From contig DATLAN010000544.1 of assembly GCA_035527455.1 (NCBI GenBank), positions 1-56,157 on the forward strand: a stretch of 56,157 nt of DNA, written 5' to 3'. Made by a program: the position numbers and the translations under genes. Under the pieces are notes generated by a model that searched no databases, was not told the origin of the DNA, and worked only from the letters and a program-made list of their open reading frames with translations. Shown here piece after piece: positions 47,422 through 56,157 of the stretch. Source of the stretch: DATLAN01 sp035527455 (GTDB lineage Bacteria; Planctomycetota; Planctomycetia; Pirellulales; Thermoguttaceae). Every line of letters begins with the position of its first letter. Positions within the stretch are counted from its first letter, which is position 1.

Positions 47422-48243
47422 ATGAAGGGCGCCCGCCTGATCGCTGCGTGCCTTGCGCTGGGGGCTCTGGCCGTCTCGTCCGGCTGTCTCAGCCTGCCCG
47501 GCTCGCCACTGGCCGACTGCCAATCGCAGAACCGGATGCTGGCCCAACAGCGCCGGGCGCTGGAAGCCGAGATCGCCAGCCTCACCGTTCACAAGGCCAA
47601 TATCGAGGACAAGCTCTTCCGCACCGAAGATGACTTGCGGTTGCTCGAGGAGGAGGTCGGACTGGACCGTGGAGAGTTGGCCGAATACCGGCAGGAACGT
47701 TCCCGCCTGGAGGAGGGCTTTCGCGGCCTGGCCAATGTCCGCTCTCGAGTTCCGCCCGAGGTCGCCCAACAACTCGTAGCGCTCTGCGACCGGTTTCCCG
47801 ACCTGCACTACGACCCGGTCACCGGAATCAGCAAACTCGACACCGATGTCCTCTTCGACAGCGGCCGGACGGAGCTGAAACCGGGGGCCGAACAATTCCT
47901 GGCCGAGTTGGCCGCCGAGTTGAACTCGCCCGAGGCCGCCGACCTGAAAATCGTGGTCGTCGGCCACACCGACGACGAGCGGGTCGCCGGCAGGACCGTC
48001 CGAAACGAATTCCCCAACAATTTCCACTTGAGCACCTCTCGGGCGTTGGCCGTGGCCGACAGCCTGTGCCGCCGGGGGCTCGCCGAGCAGCGGATTGGGG
48101 TCAGCGGGTTTGCCGCCCATGAGCCGATTGCCCCGAACGCCTCGCCCGACGACCGCCGCAAGAACCGCCGCGTCGAGGTCTTCGTGATGGGGCCCGACGT
48201 GCCGGTCGTGGGCTGGACCGATTCGATTCCCAGCCTGTACTGA
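47422..48243 (+). CDS. OmpA-family peptidoglycan-binding lipoprotein-like protein
   Basis: This 273-aa protein has a signal peptide ending in LAVSSGC, a lipobox-like site with a non-standard -3 Ser. A coiled coil (about 35-100, SQNRMLAQQRRALEAEIASL onward) is followed by an OmpA C-terminal domain (DTDVLFDSGRTELKPGAEQF, VVVGHTDDERV, HLSTSRALAVADSL, GFAAHEPIAPN, DRRKNRRVEV). It probably links the outer membrane to the cell wall. GAAAGGAG lies before the ATG. It follows the HTH-TM gene and may be co-transcribed with it. Confidence 0.88.
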   Translation: MKGARLIAACLALGALAVSSGCLSLPGSPLADCQSQNRMLAQQRRALEAEIASLTVHKANIEDKLFRTEDDLRLLEEEVGLDRGELAEYRQERSRLEEGFRGLANVRSRVPPEVAQQLVALCDRFPDLHYDPVTGISKLDTDVLFDSGRTELKPGAEQFLAELAAELNSPEAADLKIVVVGHTDDERVAGRTVRNEFPNNFHLSTSRALAVADSLCRRGLAEQRIGVSGFAAHEPIAPNASPDDRRKNRRVEVFVMGPDVPVVGWTDSIPSLY

Positions 48244-48571
48244 CCCGCGTTTCTCACCAACGTGCAGGCCGGAACGAGCAACGCGAACCGCTGCCGGAAC
48301 TTCGGTCGCCGGTTAGTCGTCCGTCCGGCAACAAGGCGCCGAACGGTTCGCGCCTCCGTTGCGCTGTTCCGGCAAGAGTTCAGGCAACCTTGTTCCGGCC
48401 TACGCGAGAAATACGGGCCAAGAAGGGCCCTACCCTTTCCGGGTCCCGGAGATATAATAGGAAACTTGGTTTTGTCAGGGGCCTTTCTCGGGTTGCCCTG
48501 CGCCCGGCATAGACGTTCCCCCCGGAAAAGCGGCAACCCGTCGTCGAACTCCAGAGCGAACTACTCCGCGC
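48244..48571. other. Intergenic region with family C repeat pair
   Basis: CAGGCCGGAACGAG (from 48266) and its inverse TTGTTCCGGCCTACGCG (around 48390-48406) flank further GTTCCGGC/GCCGGAAC boxes, the same family as at 45290-45403. A short GGAGATATAATAGGAAAC at about 48450 contains TATAAT and may be the -10 of the ResB operon promoter. No clear -35 was identified. Confidence 0.6.
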
Positions 48572-50677
48572 ATGACGCGTTCTCTCCCGAGCCCACCCTG
48601 CCGACCTCTCCCCCTCCGACTGCTGTTGTGGCTGTATCGAGGCCTGGCATCGCTGCAATTAGCGGTCGTGCTGATCGTGGTTCTGGTGATCGTGTTGGCC
48701 TGGGCCACCGTCGTCGAGAACCGGTTCGGTTCGGACGTGGCCCGATTCGCCATCTACCGGACAGGGTGGTTCGAGGGCCTCAACTTCTTGCTGGGTCTTA
48801 ACGTGTTGACGGCCGCGGTGGTCCGCTTTCCCTGGAAGAAGCGCCATGCCGGGTTCCTGATGACCCACGTCGGCATCCTCGTGCTCTTGCTCGGCTGCGT
48901 GGTGACCCGGCAGAAAGGGATCGACGCCTACGTGCGGGTGATCGAAGCCGACACGGTGCACCAGGCCGGTTCTTTTTCGCTGCAACATTTCGAGCTGGAT
49001 GTTTCATCGGCCGCCGACGAGCCGGGAATGCGAATCACGGTCCCGTTTCGGGCCGGGCCGTTCAACTGGAACGAGTACGGGGATGAAAGCGAAAACGGAG
49101 ATCAGGACGAGACGCACGGCGAGAACGTGTACGAGACGCGCTCCTTGTTCCCCTGGCGGCTGGGGCGGCGCGACCGAGGCGTGCTCTACGACGAGGAAGG
49201 GATCCAACTCCGGGTCCTGGATTATTACAGCGACTCGGAGTACTTGCCGGTCCCCCGCGTGAAGCTTCAGGTGACCGATCTGCAAATGCTGCGGGAGAAC
49301 GTGTCGGGCCATGGAGGTTCCGCGGACGCCTCCCGTGTGGCCATGGAGTTGGGGTGTTTACCGGACTTCGACCCCAACCCGCCGAATCCCGCATACGGGA
49401 CGGGCGACGCACAAAGCCTGCCCAACGGAATCGAGTTCCACTTCTGGATGACCGGTAGCCGGGCAGAGACCGAGGCGTTTCGTGACGGCCGGCCCGAGAT
49501 GCCGCTGGGCCTTCGCGGCAACGTGGTGTTGCACGCCGGCGGCAAGAAATACGAGTTCCGCGTCAACGACTACGACCTGCCCCGCGATCCCAATCCGCGG
49601 TTCTCTCTGGGGGACACGGGGTTGGAAGTGGAGGTCATGCACCAGGATGCCAAGAGCGGTCAGATCGTATTGGCCGTCTATCGCCAGGGCAACCCATCGG
49701 GGATGATGTGGCTGTCTTCCACGAATCCCGGCAGGAATCAACAGGATTACGCGAACGGGATCATCGGACATTATTGGGAGAGTTCCTATCCGCGAGTCGA
49801 GATTCTGCGCGGCGATGATCAGAAGCTCTATTATCGGACGTGGTCCAAGGAGCAGTTGAGCGACGTCGCCGTGTTGCCGATCGACGGTTCGCCGCGCATC
49901 GTGTTCGACGAGGAGGTTTCCGCGCCTGAGGACGACGTGGACGCCCACGCGGTTCCTCGCGCCCGCCCGCTGGAAGTACGCGTCGACCAGTACGTCCCGG
50001 AGGAAGATCGCGGAAAGCCGGGAAAGCTGATCCCCAAGCCGTTCTACAACAATAAGTCGATCGAACGTCGGCAAGCCCTGGTGCGCTTGACGGTGGATGG
50101 TGTTTCTGAAGAGTTCTGGCTCGAAGGCACGCCCTTCTATCCGTTCGATGAACTGCCGGAGACCAATCAATCGAAGGTGGTTCAGGGCGGGAAACGGAAC
50201 GTGAAGGTCCGGCTGCGGTGGGATGAGTTCGACCTGGGTTTCTGCGTTCGCCTGCGCGAATGTTTCGAGGAGCTTCAGCCCGGGAGCGCGATGGAAAAGA
50301 ACTACACCAGCATCGTCGATTTCCTCAGCCGCGACTCCGGGAAACCTCCGTTGCGCGAGGAAGCCACGATTACCATGAACGCGCCGGTCGATTTCACCGA
50401 TCCGCAGACGGGACGCTTGTACCGTTTATCACAGTCGGGCATGCAGGGGCCTATCGCCCTGGCCAACCCCATGTATCGGGCCTTTTGGCAGCGGGTGGGC
50501 GACAAGACCGGTCGGGAAAGGGTGTACCTTTCCTCGTTGGGGTTGAATTACGATCCCGGACGCGGCCTGAAACATGCCGGCTCGCTGCTGATGATTTTCG
50601 GGGTGTTCGTCGTGCTCTATACGAAAACACGAGTCTATCGAAGACCGTCTCAGCGCGACCAGCGGGGACCCCATTGA
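48572..50677 (+). CDS. resB: ResB-like cytochrome c biogenesis protein
   Basis: This 701-aa protein has three N-terminal membrane helices (LQLAVVLIVVLVIVLAWATVV, NFLLGLNVLTAAVV, GFLMTHVGILVLLLGCVV), a very large extracytoplasmic domain and a final helix (GSLLMIFGVFVVLYTKT). This is the ResB/Ccs1 layout of system II cytochrome c maturation, in which it delivers haem with CcsA. The central domain is longer than in Bacillus ResB, as is common in planctomycetes. The CcsA gene starts 34 nt downstream. Confidence 0.87.
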   Translation: MTRSLPSPPCRPLPLRLLLWLYRGLASLQLAVVLIVVLVIVLAWATVVENRFGSDVARFAIYRTGWFEGLNFLLGLNVLTAAVVRFPWKKRHAGFLMTHVGILVLLLGCVVTRQKGIDAYVRVIEADTVHQAGSFSLQHFELDVSSAADEPGMRITVPFRAGPFNWNEYGDESENGDQDETHGENVYETRSLFPWRLGRRDRGVLYDEEGIQLRVLDYYSDSEYLPVPRVKLQVTDLQMLRENVSGHGGSADASRVAMELGCLPDFDPNPPNPAYGTGDAQSLPNGIEFHFWMTGSRAETEAFRDGRPEMPLGLRGNVVLHAGGKKYEFRVNDYDLPRDPNPRFSLGDTGLEVEVMHQDAKSGQIVLAVYRQGNPSGMMWLSSTNPGRNQQDYANGIIGHYWESSYPRVEILRGDDQKLYYRTWSKEQLSDVAVLPIDGSPRIVFDEEVSAPEDDVDAHAVPRARPLEVRVDQYVPEEDRGKPGKLIPKPFYNNKSIERRQALVRLTVDGVSEEFWLEGTPFYPFDELPETNQSKVVQGGKRNVKVRLRWDEFDLGFCVRLRECFEELQPGSAMEKNYTSIVDFLSRDSGKPPLREEATITMNAPVDFTDPQTGRLYRLSQSGMQGPIALANPMYRAFWQRVGDKTGRERVYLSSLGLNYDPGRGLKHAGSLLMIFGVFVVLYTKTRVYRRPSQRDQRGPH

Positions 50678-50711
50678 ACCGGCACCCTCCGTACGACGAG
50701 GTTTGCATCGT

Positions 50712-53700
50712 ATGTTTACGTTCCGGCGAGTCGCCTTTGCGGCGATCCTTCTCTTGTTGACGACTGCGGTTTCCCTCGGCGCCGACGATTCCGCCGGGGT
50801 GGCCTGGGATGCGTGGGAGCGGATGCCCGTCTTCTATGCCCCTGCCGGCCGGGTGATGCCGCTGGACACCTTCGCCCGCACGATCGTCCGCGACTTCTGC
50901 GGCAAGGAAAAGCCGACACTGGTCCTGGTCGGTGCCGTGCCCGACATGGACATCAACGGACCGGAGTTGGAGCCATCCCACCAGCTCTTTCCCGGCGGGC
51001 AGAAACGCCGATTCGCTTCCGCCGAGTTGCTCTTCAGTTGGCTGGTGGAGGCGGATAAATGGGAATACGTGCCGTTTCTCCACGCCGAGCACGAGCAAGT
51101 GCGTCAGTTGTTGGGGGTGCCGCTGCGCAACGGCCGGGGCAGTCGGCTGAAGTTCGCTTCGCCGTTCGAAGTCCAGCAGGCCCAGACGCATCAGGCGGCC
51201 TTCCAGGAACAGTTGGACGTCATCGCCAAGAACCGACAAGCGGCCGCTGCCCGTGGCGAGACCTACGAGCCTTCGGGACTCGAAGAGAAAGTCTACAAAC
51301 TGCAGACGGCGTTCAACCTCTACCGCCGTCTGACCAGAGGTCCCCAGCAGGTGCATTTCGCGTTGGTGGAGGCTGCGCACGACTTCGAGCAGAGCTGGGG
51401 CGAGTTGTCCGCGACCCTGGAGCAGATCGGCCAACGCGACGCTGACTTCGGCGGGAAATTCGAAGCAACCGACGCGGCCGTACGGACGATGGTTGCTGAG
51501 TTGCGGCGGGAGTGGTTCGTACCGGATCGATTGGACACGGCCACCGAGCAAGTCCAGGGACTCACGGAAGGCCTGGCCGATCATTTCCAGCGGCAACTGG
51601 ACAGACTCGACGAAGCACCACCGGGCGCGGATGCTCAGGCGTTCGAGCGAATCAAGGACACCTTGGAAGCCCTGATCCGCCAAATAAGAGGTATTTCCAG
51701 CACTGCTCGGCGCGTGCGAGAGGCCCTTCCCGGCTTCCTTCAGCAGTTTCTCTACGACGACCACCCATTGCGGATGGTACCGGACTTGGATCCCGACGGG
51801 CTGATGGTCACCAGTCGCAACGAGGAAAGGCTGGTGCAGCCCTGGCTGAGCTTCAACGCGATGGTTTTCGGTTCCGTCGAGTCGTTTTGCCGCCACGTGC
51901 CCGCAAAGGACAACCAGAAGGCTCAAGAAGAACTGGGCAAGCGGCTGAGCAAGGTCCAGAAGGCGTTTGCCGAAGCCAAAGCGGCTTACCTGCTTCCACA
52001 CGACAGCCCGGATCGGCCGGCGGATTTCGCCGAAGCGATGGGCGAGTTTTCCGAGGCGGTCCGTTCGCTGGGCGAAGCGGTCGAGCCGTTCCGGCGCAAG
52101 CTTCCCTTCCAGCTCCCGGAAAAGGATCTCGACGAGGAGCTGCACGGCCGGAAGCAGAAAGCCCTCCTGGACGTGACGGCCTATCCGCCGGTCGGGGCGA
52201 TGAACGTCGAGATCCACTACAATCGGTTCTCGCCTTTCCTGAAGTCCTGGATCGCCAGCCTGGCGGGCGTGTTCTCTTTCGCCCTGTCGTTCGGGGCGAT
52301 TCGCCGGCTGATGTTCTGGAGCGGGATGACGCTGTTGGCCTTGGCCCTGGGCCTGATGACCTACGCCCTGTACCTGCGATTCCTCATCTCCGGCTGGGTT
52401 CCGGTGACCTCCATGTTCGAGTCGGTGGTGTTCGTGGCGTTGACCGTTTCTTTGTTGGGACTCTGGTTTGCCCTGGTGCCCGTCTTGTGGCCGGGAATTC
52501 GAGACGCCTGGCAATCGACGGCCTTGCCGGCGGGAATTCGCCACGGGCTGTTTGGTCGGTGGTATGAAATGTACAAATCGCGGCGCTTTGGCGCCGACGA
52601 ACCGCTGTTGAAGCCGCAAGCCGAAGAAGACGAAGGAGCGGTACCGCAAGAGCTTTCATGGGCAGCCACCGCCAACTGGGTGCTTTTGTTGCCGCGGATC
52701 GGGTTGATGGTCTTGGCTTTCTACTGGCTGGTGATGGCCGGATTGGGTACGGGCGGGAATCCGATCATTCGCCTTTGGCCCAGGATCGACAGCACTTCGC
52801 AGATCGTCAATGGACTGCTGACTTGGACCGTGGGACTGTGTGTCCTGGTGCCGAGCGTCTGCTATGCCCCTCGCCTGGTGTTGGCCTTCCTGGTCTCCTT
52901 GGTCAGCGTGCCGCGACGTTGGGCGGACGAAGACCTCCGCGAATGGTTGAAAGAGGTGGACCGGCGCAAGTTGTATGCAGCGGTTGGAGCCGCGGTCAGT
53001 TGCTTCGCCGCGATCGTGGCCTACTATGCCCCCACCGACATCATCGACCCGAAGATCGGCACGCTCCGGCCGGCGCTGCACAGCAACTTCTGGCTGACGA
53101 TCCACGTGCTCCCGATCACCGCCAGCTACGGGGCCGGGGCCTTGGCCTGGGGATTGAGCAATATTTCATTGGCTTATTACCTCTTCGGCCGTTATCGCGA
53201 GGCGGACGGTCCGGCGACGATCGAAAGCGAAGGATCGCGCCGTCGGCGCCCGCCCGAGGCCTGCGCCGCGCTGGCCCGCTTCAGCTATCGGGCCATCCTG
53301 GTCGCCGTGTTGCTGTTGATTGCCGGAACCATCCTCGGGGCACTCTGGGCCGACGTGGCCTGGGGACGCTTCTGGGGATGGGATTCCAAGGAGGTCTGGT
53401 CCTTGATCTCGATCCTGGCCTACATGATCATCCTTCACGGCCGCTACGCCGGTTGGGCGGGCAATTTCGGCATGGCCGTCGGTTCCGTGCTGGGGATGAC
53501 AAGCATTCTGATAGCCTGGTACGGAGTCAATACCATCCTGAAGGGAGGGCTCCATTCCTATGGCTCCGCGACCGGTGGCGAGTTGGAGGTGAGCCTCTTC
53601 GTCGCCTTCAATTGGCTCTTCCTGATCGCTGCCGCGGTGCGCTACAACATGGAAATCGGAAGTCCTGTCATCGGGCCTGAAAACCTACCTTCCGCCGCCT

Positions 53701-53729
53701 CCCCGAAGACCGAATCGGGCGTCGGATAA
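50712..53729 (+). CDS. ccsA: CcsA/ResC-type cytochrome c assembly protein with large N-terminal extension
   Basis: From the ATG at 50712 the 1005-aa product has a signal peptide (VAFAAILLLLTTAVSLGA), then about 480 residues of helical, charged extracytoplasmic sequence. The C-terminal half carries many membrane helices and the CcsA haem-handling motif WGRFWGWDSKEVWSLI, with flanking histidines (LTIHVLPI, MIILHGRYAG). It works with ResB in haem export and attachment to apocytochromes c. Free-standing CcsA is about 300 aa, so the N-terminal part is an added domain. An upstream TTG (50703) is in frame but has no advantage. Confidence 0.9.
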   Translation: MFTFRRVAFAAILLLLTTAVSLGADDSAGVAWDAWERMPVFYAPAGRVMPLDTFARTIVRDFCGKEKPTLVLVGAVPDMDINGPELEPSHQLFPGGQKRRFASAELLFSWLVEADKWEYVPFLHAEHEQVRQLLGVPLRNGRGSRLKFASPFEVQQAQTHQAAFQEQLDVIAKNRQAAAARGETYEPSGLEEKVYKLQTAFNLYRRLTRGPQQVHFALVEAAHDFEQSWGELSATLEQIGQRDADFGGKFEATDAAVRTMVAELRREWFVPDRLDTATEQVQGLTEGLADHFQRQLDRLDEAPPGADAQAFERIKDTLEALIRQIRGISSTARRVREALPGFLQQFLYDDHPLRMVPDLDPDGLMVTSRNEERLVQPWLSFNAMVFGSVESFCRHVPAKDNQKAQEELGKRLSKVQKAFAEAKAAYLLPHDSPDRPADFAEAMGEFSEAVRSLGEAVEPFRRKLPFQLPEKDLDEELHGRKQKALLDVTAYPPVGAMNVEIHYNRFSPFLKSWIASLAGVFSFALSFGAIRRLMFWSGMTLLALALGLMTYALYLRFLISGWVPVTSMFESVVFVALTVSLLGLWFALVPVLWPGIRDAWQSTALPAGIRHGLFGRWYEMYKSRRFGADEPLLKPQAEEDEGAVPQELSWAATANWVLLLPRIGLMVLAFYWLVMAGLGTGGNPIIRLWPRIDSTSQIVNGLLTWTVGLCVLVPSVCYAPRLVLAFLVSLVSVPRRWADEDLREWLKEVDRRKLYAAVGAAVSCFAAIVAYYAPTDIIDPKIGTLRPALHSNFWLTIHVLPITASYGAGALAWGLSNISLAYYLFGRYREADGPATIESEGSRRRRPPEACAALARFSYRAILVAVLLLIAGTILGALWADVAWGRFWGWDSKEVWSLISILAYMIILHGRYAGWAGNFGMAVGSVLGMTSILIAWYGVNTILKGGLHSYGSATGGELEVSLFVAFNWLFLIAAAVRYNMEIGSPVIGPENLPSAASPKTESGVG

Positions 53730-55037
53730 CGGCGATTCCGACGGCGCGGCGACGGTTGCGCTGGGGACCGGCAAGTAACGCATCAGCCAGTCGGTCTGCC
53801 GCGTGGCGGGAACCCGGACTTCTCCGGTCGGCACCAGCGTCTGCAGCAAGGCAGCCACCGGCAGCGGCCCGGCCGGCTCGCCCAGGAAACGGCCGTAGCG
53901 GTCGACCAGGATCGTGCCCGGCGGGGCGGCCGGGCATCGGCCTTGCAGCGTCAGGCCTTGCGAATCGAGTACGTACGTCAGTGCCAGTTGCTCGAAGGGA
54001 ATCGGATCGCCCGAGGCAACGGCCTGCACGGGCGGCTGCAATTGCAGGCTGGTCACCGCCGCTTCCCACAACGAACGGCTCATCTCGCCCGGCCCGACGC
54101 TCAGGGTCCCGGCGACTTCCTCCAATCGCCCCTGGCGGAAACGGGCCCGATCGATCGTCACCTCGGCGATGCCGGTAAGCTGGTGTGGAAATCGTTCGCT
54201 GACGAGGCATCCGAGGTCTACGGCGGTGAACTCTCCGCGGATCTCGCCGTCCCAGCCGCCGTGCGTCGTGCCGGCCGCCACTCGGCTTGCCCGAATGCGA
54301 CCGGAGAATCCGCTTTGAGGACCCAAGGGCTCCAAGGCGGGCCATCCCCAGGCCAGCGCCCGGCACGGCACCACGGCACCGCCGGTATCCAACTCGAACC
54401 CGACGGTCGGCTGCGAATCGCCCCGGCCGCGAACCATGCGGACGCGAATCGGCTCCAAGGCGTCACGACCGGCGATGCGAAAGTTGGCCCATGCCTGAGA
54501 ACCGCCGGCGAAGGACTGGACCCCGCCGCCGAACTCGCGAAGCCTTTCCTCCTGCGCCGGCGTTTCGCCCGGCAACAGCACGACCTCGCTTGCTACCAGC
54601 CGCACGTCGAGTGGGGTCCGTCCGACGGGCAGGGCGAGCATTCGATGAAGCCACTGCCCGACGCGGTCGAGCGCGGCCGCTTCGACGATCGGCTCGGCGA
54701 CGGTCAGCAGCAGCGTTTCCTTCGGTTGTTCCTGCCGGTCGGCGACCTCGGTCCGCTGGGCCAGAAGCGTGCGACATTGCAGCATCGTGCAGCCGGTTTC
54801 GGGATCGGTCAGTTCGAGGCCCACGTAGCGAATGACGCCGGGTTGCGGATACTGGACGTCGTCGAGCGAGACGTCCAGGCCAAGTTCCCGGCTCAACCGC
54901 TGGGCCTCGGCGGCCACGCGGCCCGGCCGGCATCGCACGATGCACCACCCGGCGACCAACACGGTGGGCACCACGCACAGCAGAAAGAACCCCGCCAGGC
55001 AAATCCGCCGCCGCGTCTTGTCGTGCAAAGGGAACAT
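53685..55037 (-). CDS. Hypothetical membrane-anchored protein (450 aa)
   Basis: An N-terminal anchor (AGFFLLCVVPTVLVAGWCIV) is followed by a long beta-rich extracytoplasmic region: LDVSLDDVQYPQPGVIRYVG, TVDLGCLVSERFPHQLTGIA-like strands, and DSQGLTLQGRCP. The pattern of repeated strands over 400 residues recalls AsmA/TamB-like or planctomycete conserved proteins, but I recognise no family. Its 3' end overlaps the end of the convergent ccsA by 45 nt. It lies 25 nt after aroC on the same strand, so it may be co-transcribed. Confidence 0.72.
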   Translation of the reverse strand: MFPLHDKTRRRICLAGFFLLCVVPTVLVAGWCIVRCRPGRVAAEAQRLSRELGLDVSLDDVQYPQPGVIRYVGLELTDPETGCTMLQCRTLLAQRTEVADRQEQPKETLLLTVAEPIVEAAALDRVGQWLHRMLALPVGRTPLDVRLVASEVVLLPGETPAQEERLREFGGGVQSFAGGSQAWANFRIAGRDALEPIRVRMVRGRGDSQPTVGFELDTGGAVVPCRALAWGWPALEPLGPQSGFSGRIRASRVAAGTTHGGWDGEIRGEFTAVDLGCLVSERFPHQLTGIAEVTIDRARFRQGRLEEVAGTLSVGPGEMSRSLWEAAVTSLQLQPPVQAVASGDPIPFEQLALTYVLDSQGLTLQGRCPAAPPGTILVDRYGRFLGEPAGPLPVAALLQTLVPTGEVRVPATRQTDWLMRYLPVPSATVAAPSESPLSDARFGLRGGGGR

Positions 55038-55062
55038 CCGTGTTCGTCCCTCGTGGCCCGAT

Positions 55063-56157
55063 TCATCCAGGTTCTTCGAGTTTCTCTCTCGCCATTCGGT
55101 GGAACAGGTTCCACCGCGCCTGCATCTCCGCCAGACTGTCGCCGCCGAATTTGTCCACCATCGCCCGGGCTACCTCGAAGGCGACCACGTTCTCCACGAT
55201 GCAACTGGCCGCGGAAATCGCGCAGACGTCGCTCCGCTCGTACGAGGCGGCCTCGGGCTGCTTCGTCTTCAGGTTGATCGACTCGAGCGGTTGGGCCAGC
55301 GTGCTGATCGGCTTCATCGCGGCGCGAACGACGATCGGCTGCGCGTTGGTCATGCCGGCCTCCAGTCCGCCGGCGTTGTTGGTCGGCCGGACGAAGCCGA
55401 GCGTGGGCGTATCGGCTTGTTCGCCGTCGTATCGGATCGGATCGTGGACCTCGGAGCCGAGCCGTCGGGCGGCCTCGAAACCCAGGCCGATTTCCACGCC
55501 CTTGATCCCCTGGACGGCCATCACCGCCCGGGCCAGCCGGCCGTCGAGCTTCTCGTCCCACTGGGCGTGCGTGCCCAGTCCGAACGGGACGCCCTCGACG
55601 CGAACCTCGACGACGCCGCCGAGCGTGTCGCCCGCCCGTCTCGTCTTGTCGATCAGGCTCTTGAGGCGTTCGTCCTCGTCGGGATCGAGCGTGTAGAGTT
55701 CGCTCTGGTCGCGCAGGGCCCGTTGCTCGTGAAGCGTGCCCGGCTTGGGTTCGATCGCCAGCGGTCCCACTTCGGTGACGTATCCGAAGGCCGTGATGCC
55801 GAAGGGGCCGAGCAACTGTTTGGCCAACGCCCCGGCGGCCACCCGGGCGGCCGTCTCTCGGGCGCTGGCCCGTTCGAGGATCGCGCGGACCGGGCCCAAG
55901 TATTTCATCGAACCGCTCAGATCGCCGTGTCCCGGCCGCGGGCGGCCGAGTTCTTCCAGCTCTTCGAGTCTGTAATCGTTGTTGCGGATCAGCAGGGCGA
56001 TCGGGCTGCCCAGCGTCGTCCCCCGCCACACGCCACTGAGGACCTCGACGCGGTCGCGTTCGAGCTTCTGACGGCCACCCCGCCCATACCCCCCCTGTCG
56101 GCGGAGAAGCTCGGCGTCGATCGAATCGGTGTCCAGCGACACTCCGCCGGGGAAACC
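55063..56157 (-). CDS. aroC: Chorismate synthase, N-terminus beyond the window edge
   Basis: The frame enters from the right edge at GFPGGVSLDTD, so only about 20 N-terminal residues are missing (the GESHG region). It catalyses anti-1,4 elimination from EPSP to chorismate using reduced FMN. Family signatures are RPGHGDLSG, ERASARETAARVAAGALAK, FVRPTNNAGGLEAGMTN and ERSDVCAISAASCIVENVVA. The GTG codon at V of VSLDTD is not the start, because the homologous residues continue upstream into the edge. Confidence 0.96.
   Translation of the reverse strand, partial: GFPGGVSLDTDSIDAELLRRQGGYGRGGRQKLERDRVEVLSGVWRGTTLGSPIALLIRNNDYRLEELEELGRPRPGHGDLSGSMKYLGPVRAILERASARETAARVAAGALAKQLLGPFGITAFGYVTEVGPLAIEPKPGTLHEQRALRDQSELYTLDPDEDERLKSLIDKTRRAGDTLGGVVEVRVEGVPFGLGTHAQWDEKLDGRLARAVMAVQGIKGVEIGLGFEAARRLGSEVHDPIRYDGEQADTPTLGFVRPTNNAGGLEAGMTNAQPIVVRAAMKPISTLAQPLESINLKTKQPEAASYERSDVCAISAASCIVENVVAFEVARAMVDKFGGDSLAEMQARWNLFHRMAREKLEEPG

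Noticed and set aside
50451..52649. Minus-strand 732-codon frame opposite resB/ccsA
   Set aside because: Antisense shadow; the plus strand carries the haem-handling motif and signal peptides.

Overview
The window looks like a GC-rich planctomycete chromosome, probably a Pirellulales-like lineage. The evidence is a hydrazine-synthase-alpha-like beta-propeller protein at the left edge, a PEP-CTERM-tailed sulfatase-modifying-factor-like relic, small membrane proteins with the PLQFGLRAML-type N-terminus, a giant multi-pass membrane protein, and palindromic intergenic repeats. Taxonomy is inferred from protein style; no 16S is present.

Left edge (1-2417): a partial HzsA-like gene and a possible 38-aa gene upstream of it, then decayed genes (an SUMF1/PEP-CTERM pseudogene and a possible nuclease relic).

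Main system (2418-25761, all minus strand): about twenty genes for [FeFe]-hydrogenase metabolism and its control. In transcription order they are: PAS histidine kinase; NtrC-type sigma54 activator; a candidate sigma54 promoter; DRTGG protein; an RsbW-like ATPase fused to Fe-S and degenerate hydrogenase domains; a second DRTGG protein; a small HATPase; NuoE; thioredoxin-like ferredoxin; a 1016-aa NuoF-GltD fusion; a second NuoE; NuoF/HydB; HoxU/NuoG-N-like protein; HydA; a hydrogenase-domain histidine kinase; two response regulators; a receiver-PAS kinase; HydG; HydE; HydF. Six junctions overlap as GTGA or ATGA, so translation is probably coupled. I read this as a HydABC-type hydrogenase (NADH/ferredoxin) beside a transhydrogenase module resembling Stn (Sporomusa-type Nfn, NADPH-linked), with two hydrogenase-derived redox sensors and the complete H-cluster maturation set. 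This is the most notable system here.

Accessory strip (25762-36555): a 1.1-kb stretch of gene fragments with the 3' half of tRNA-Arg(CCG); a 2400-aa membrane protein; a small membrane protein; remains of an integrative element (a tyrosine integrase frameshifted by three copies of a 16-bp repeat and truncated, plus small ORFs and a terminator); and an intact tRNA-Ser(UGA).

Right part (36969-56157): housekeeping and envelope genes. These are RNA 2',3'-cyclic phosphodiesterase, a DegP-like protease, recA with a clear promoter, a C-methyltransferase-like protein, a GH10-like protein lacking the acid/base Glu, QueD/QueC, a small exported protein, a membrane-anchored HTH protein, an OmpA-like lipoprotein, a ResB/CcsA cytochrome c maturation pair, an unrecognised membrane-anchored protein and 5'-truncated aroC. 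Intergenic spaces carry at least four families of palindromic repeats. No CRISPR array or rRNA was seen.
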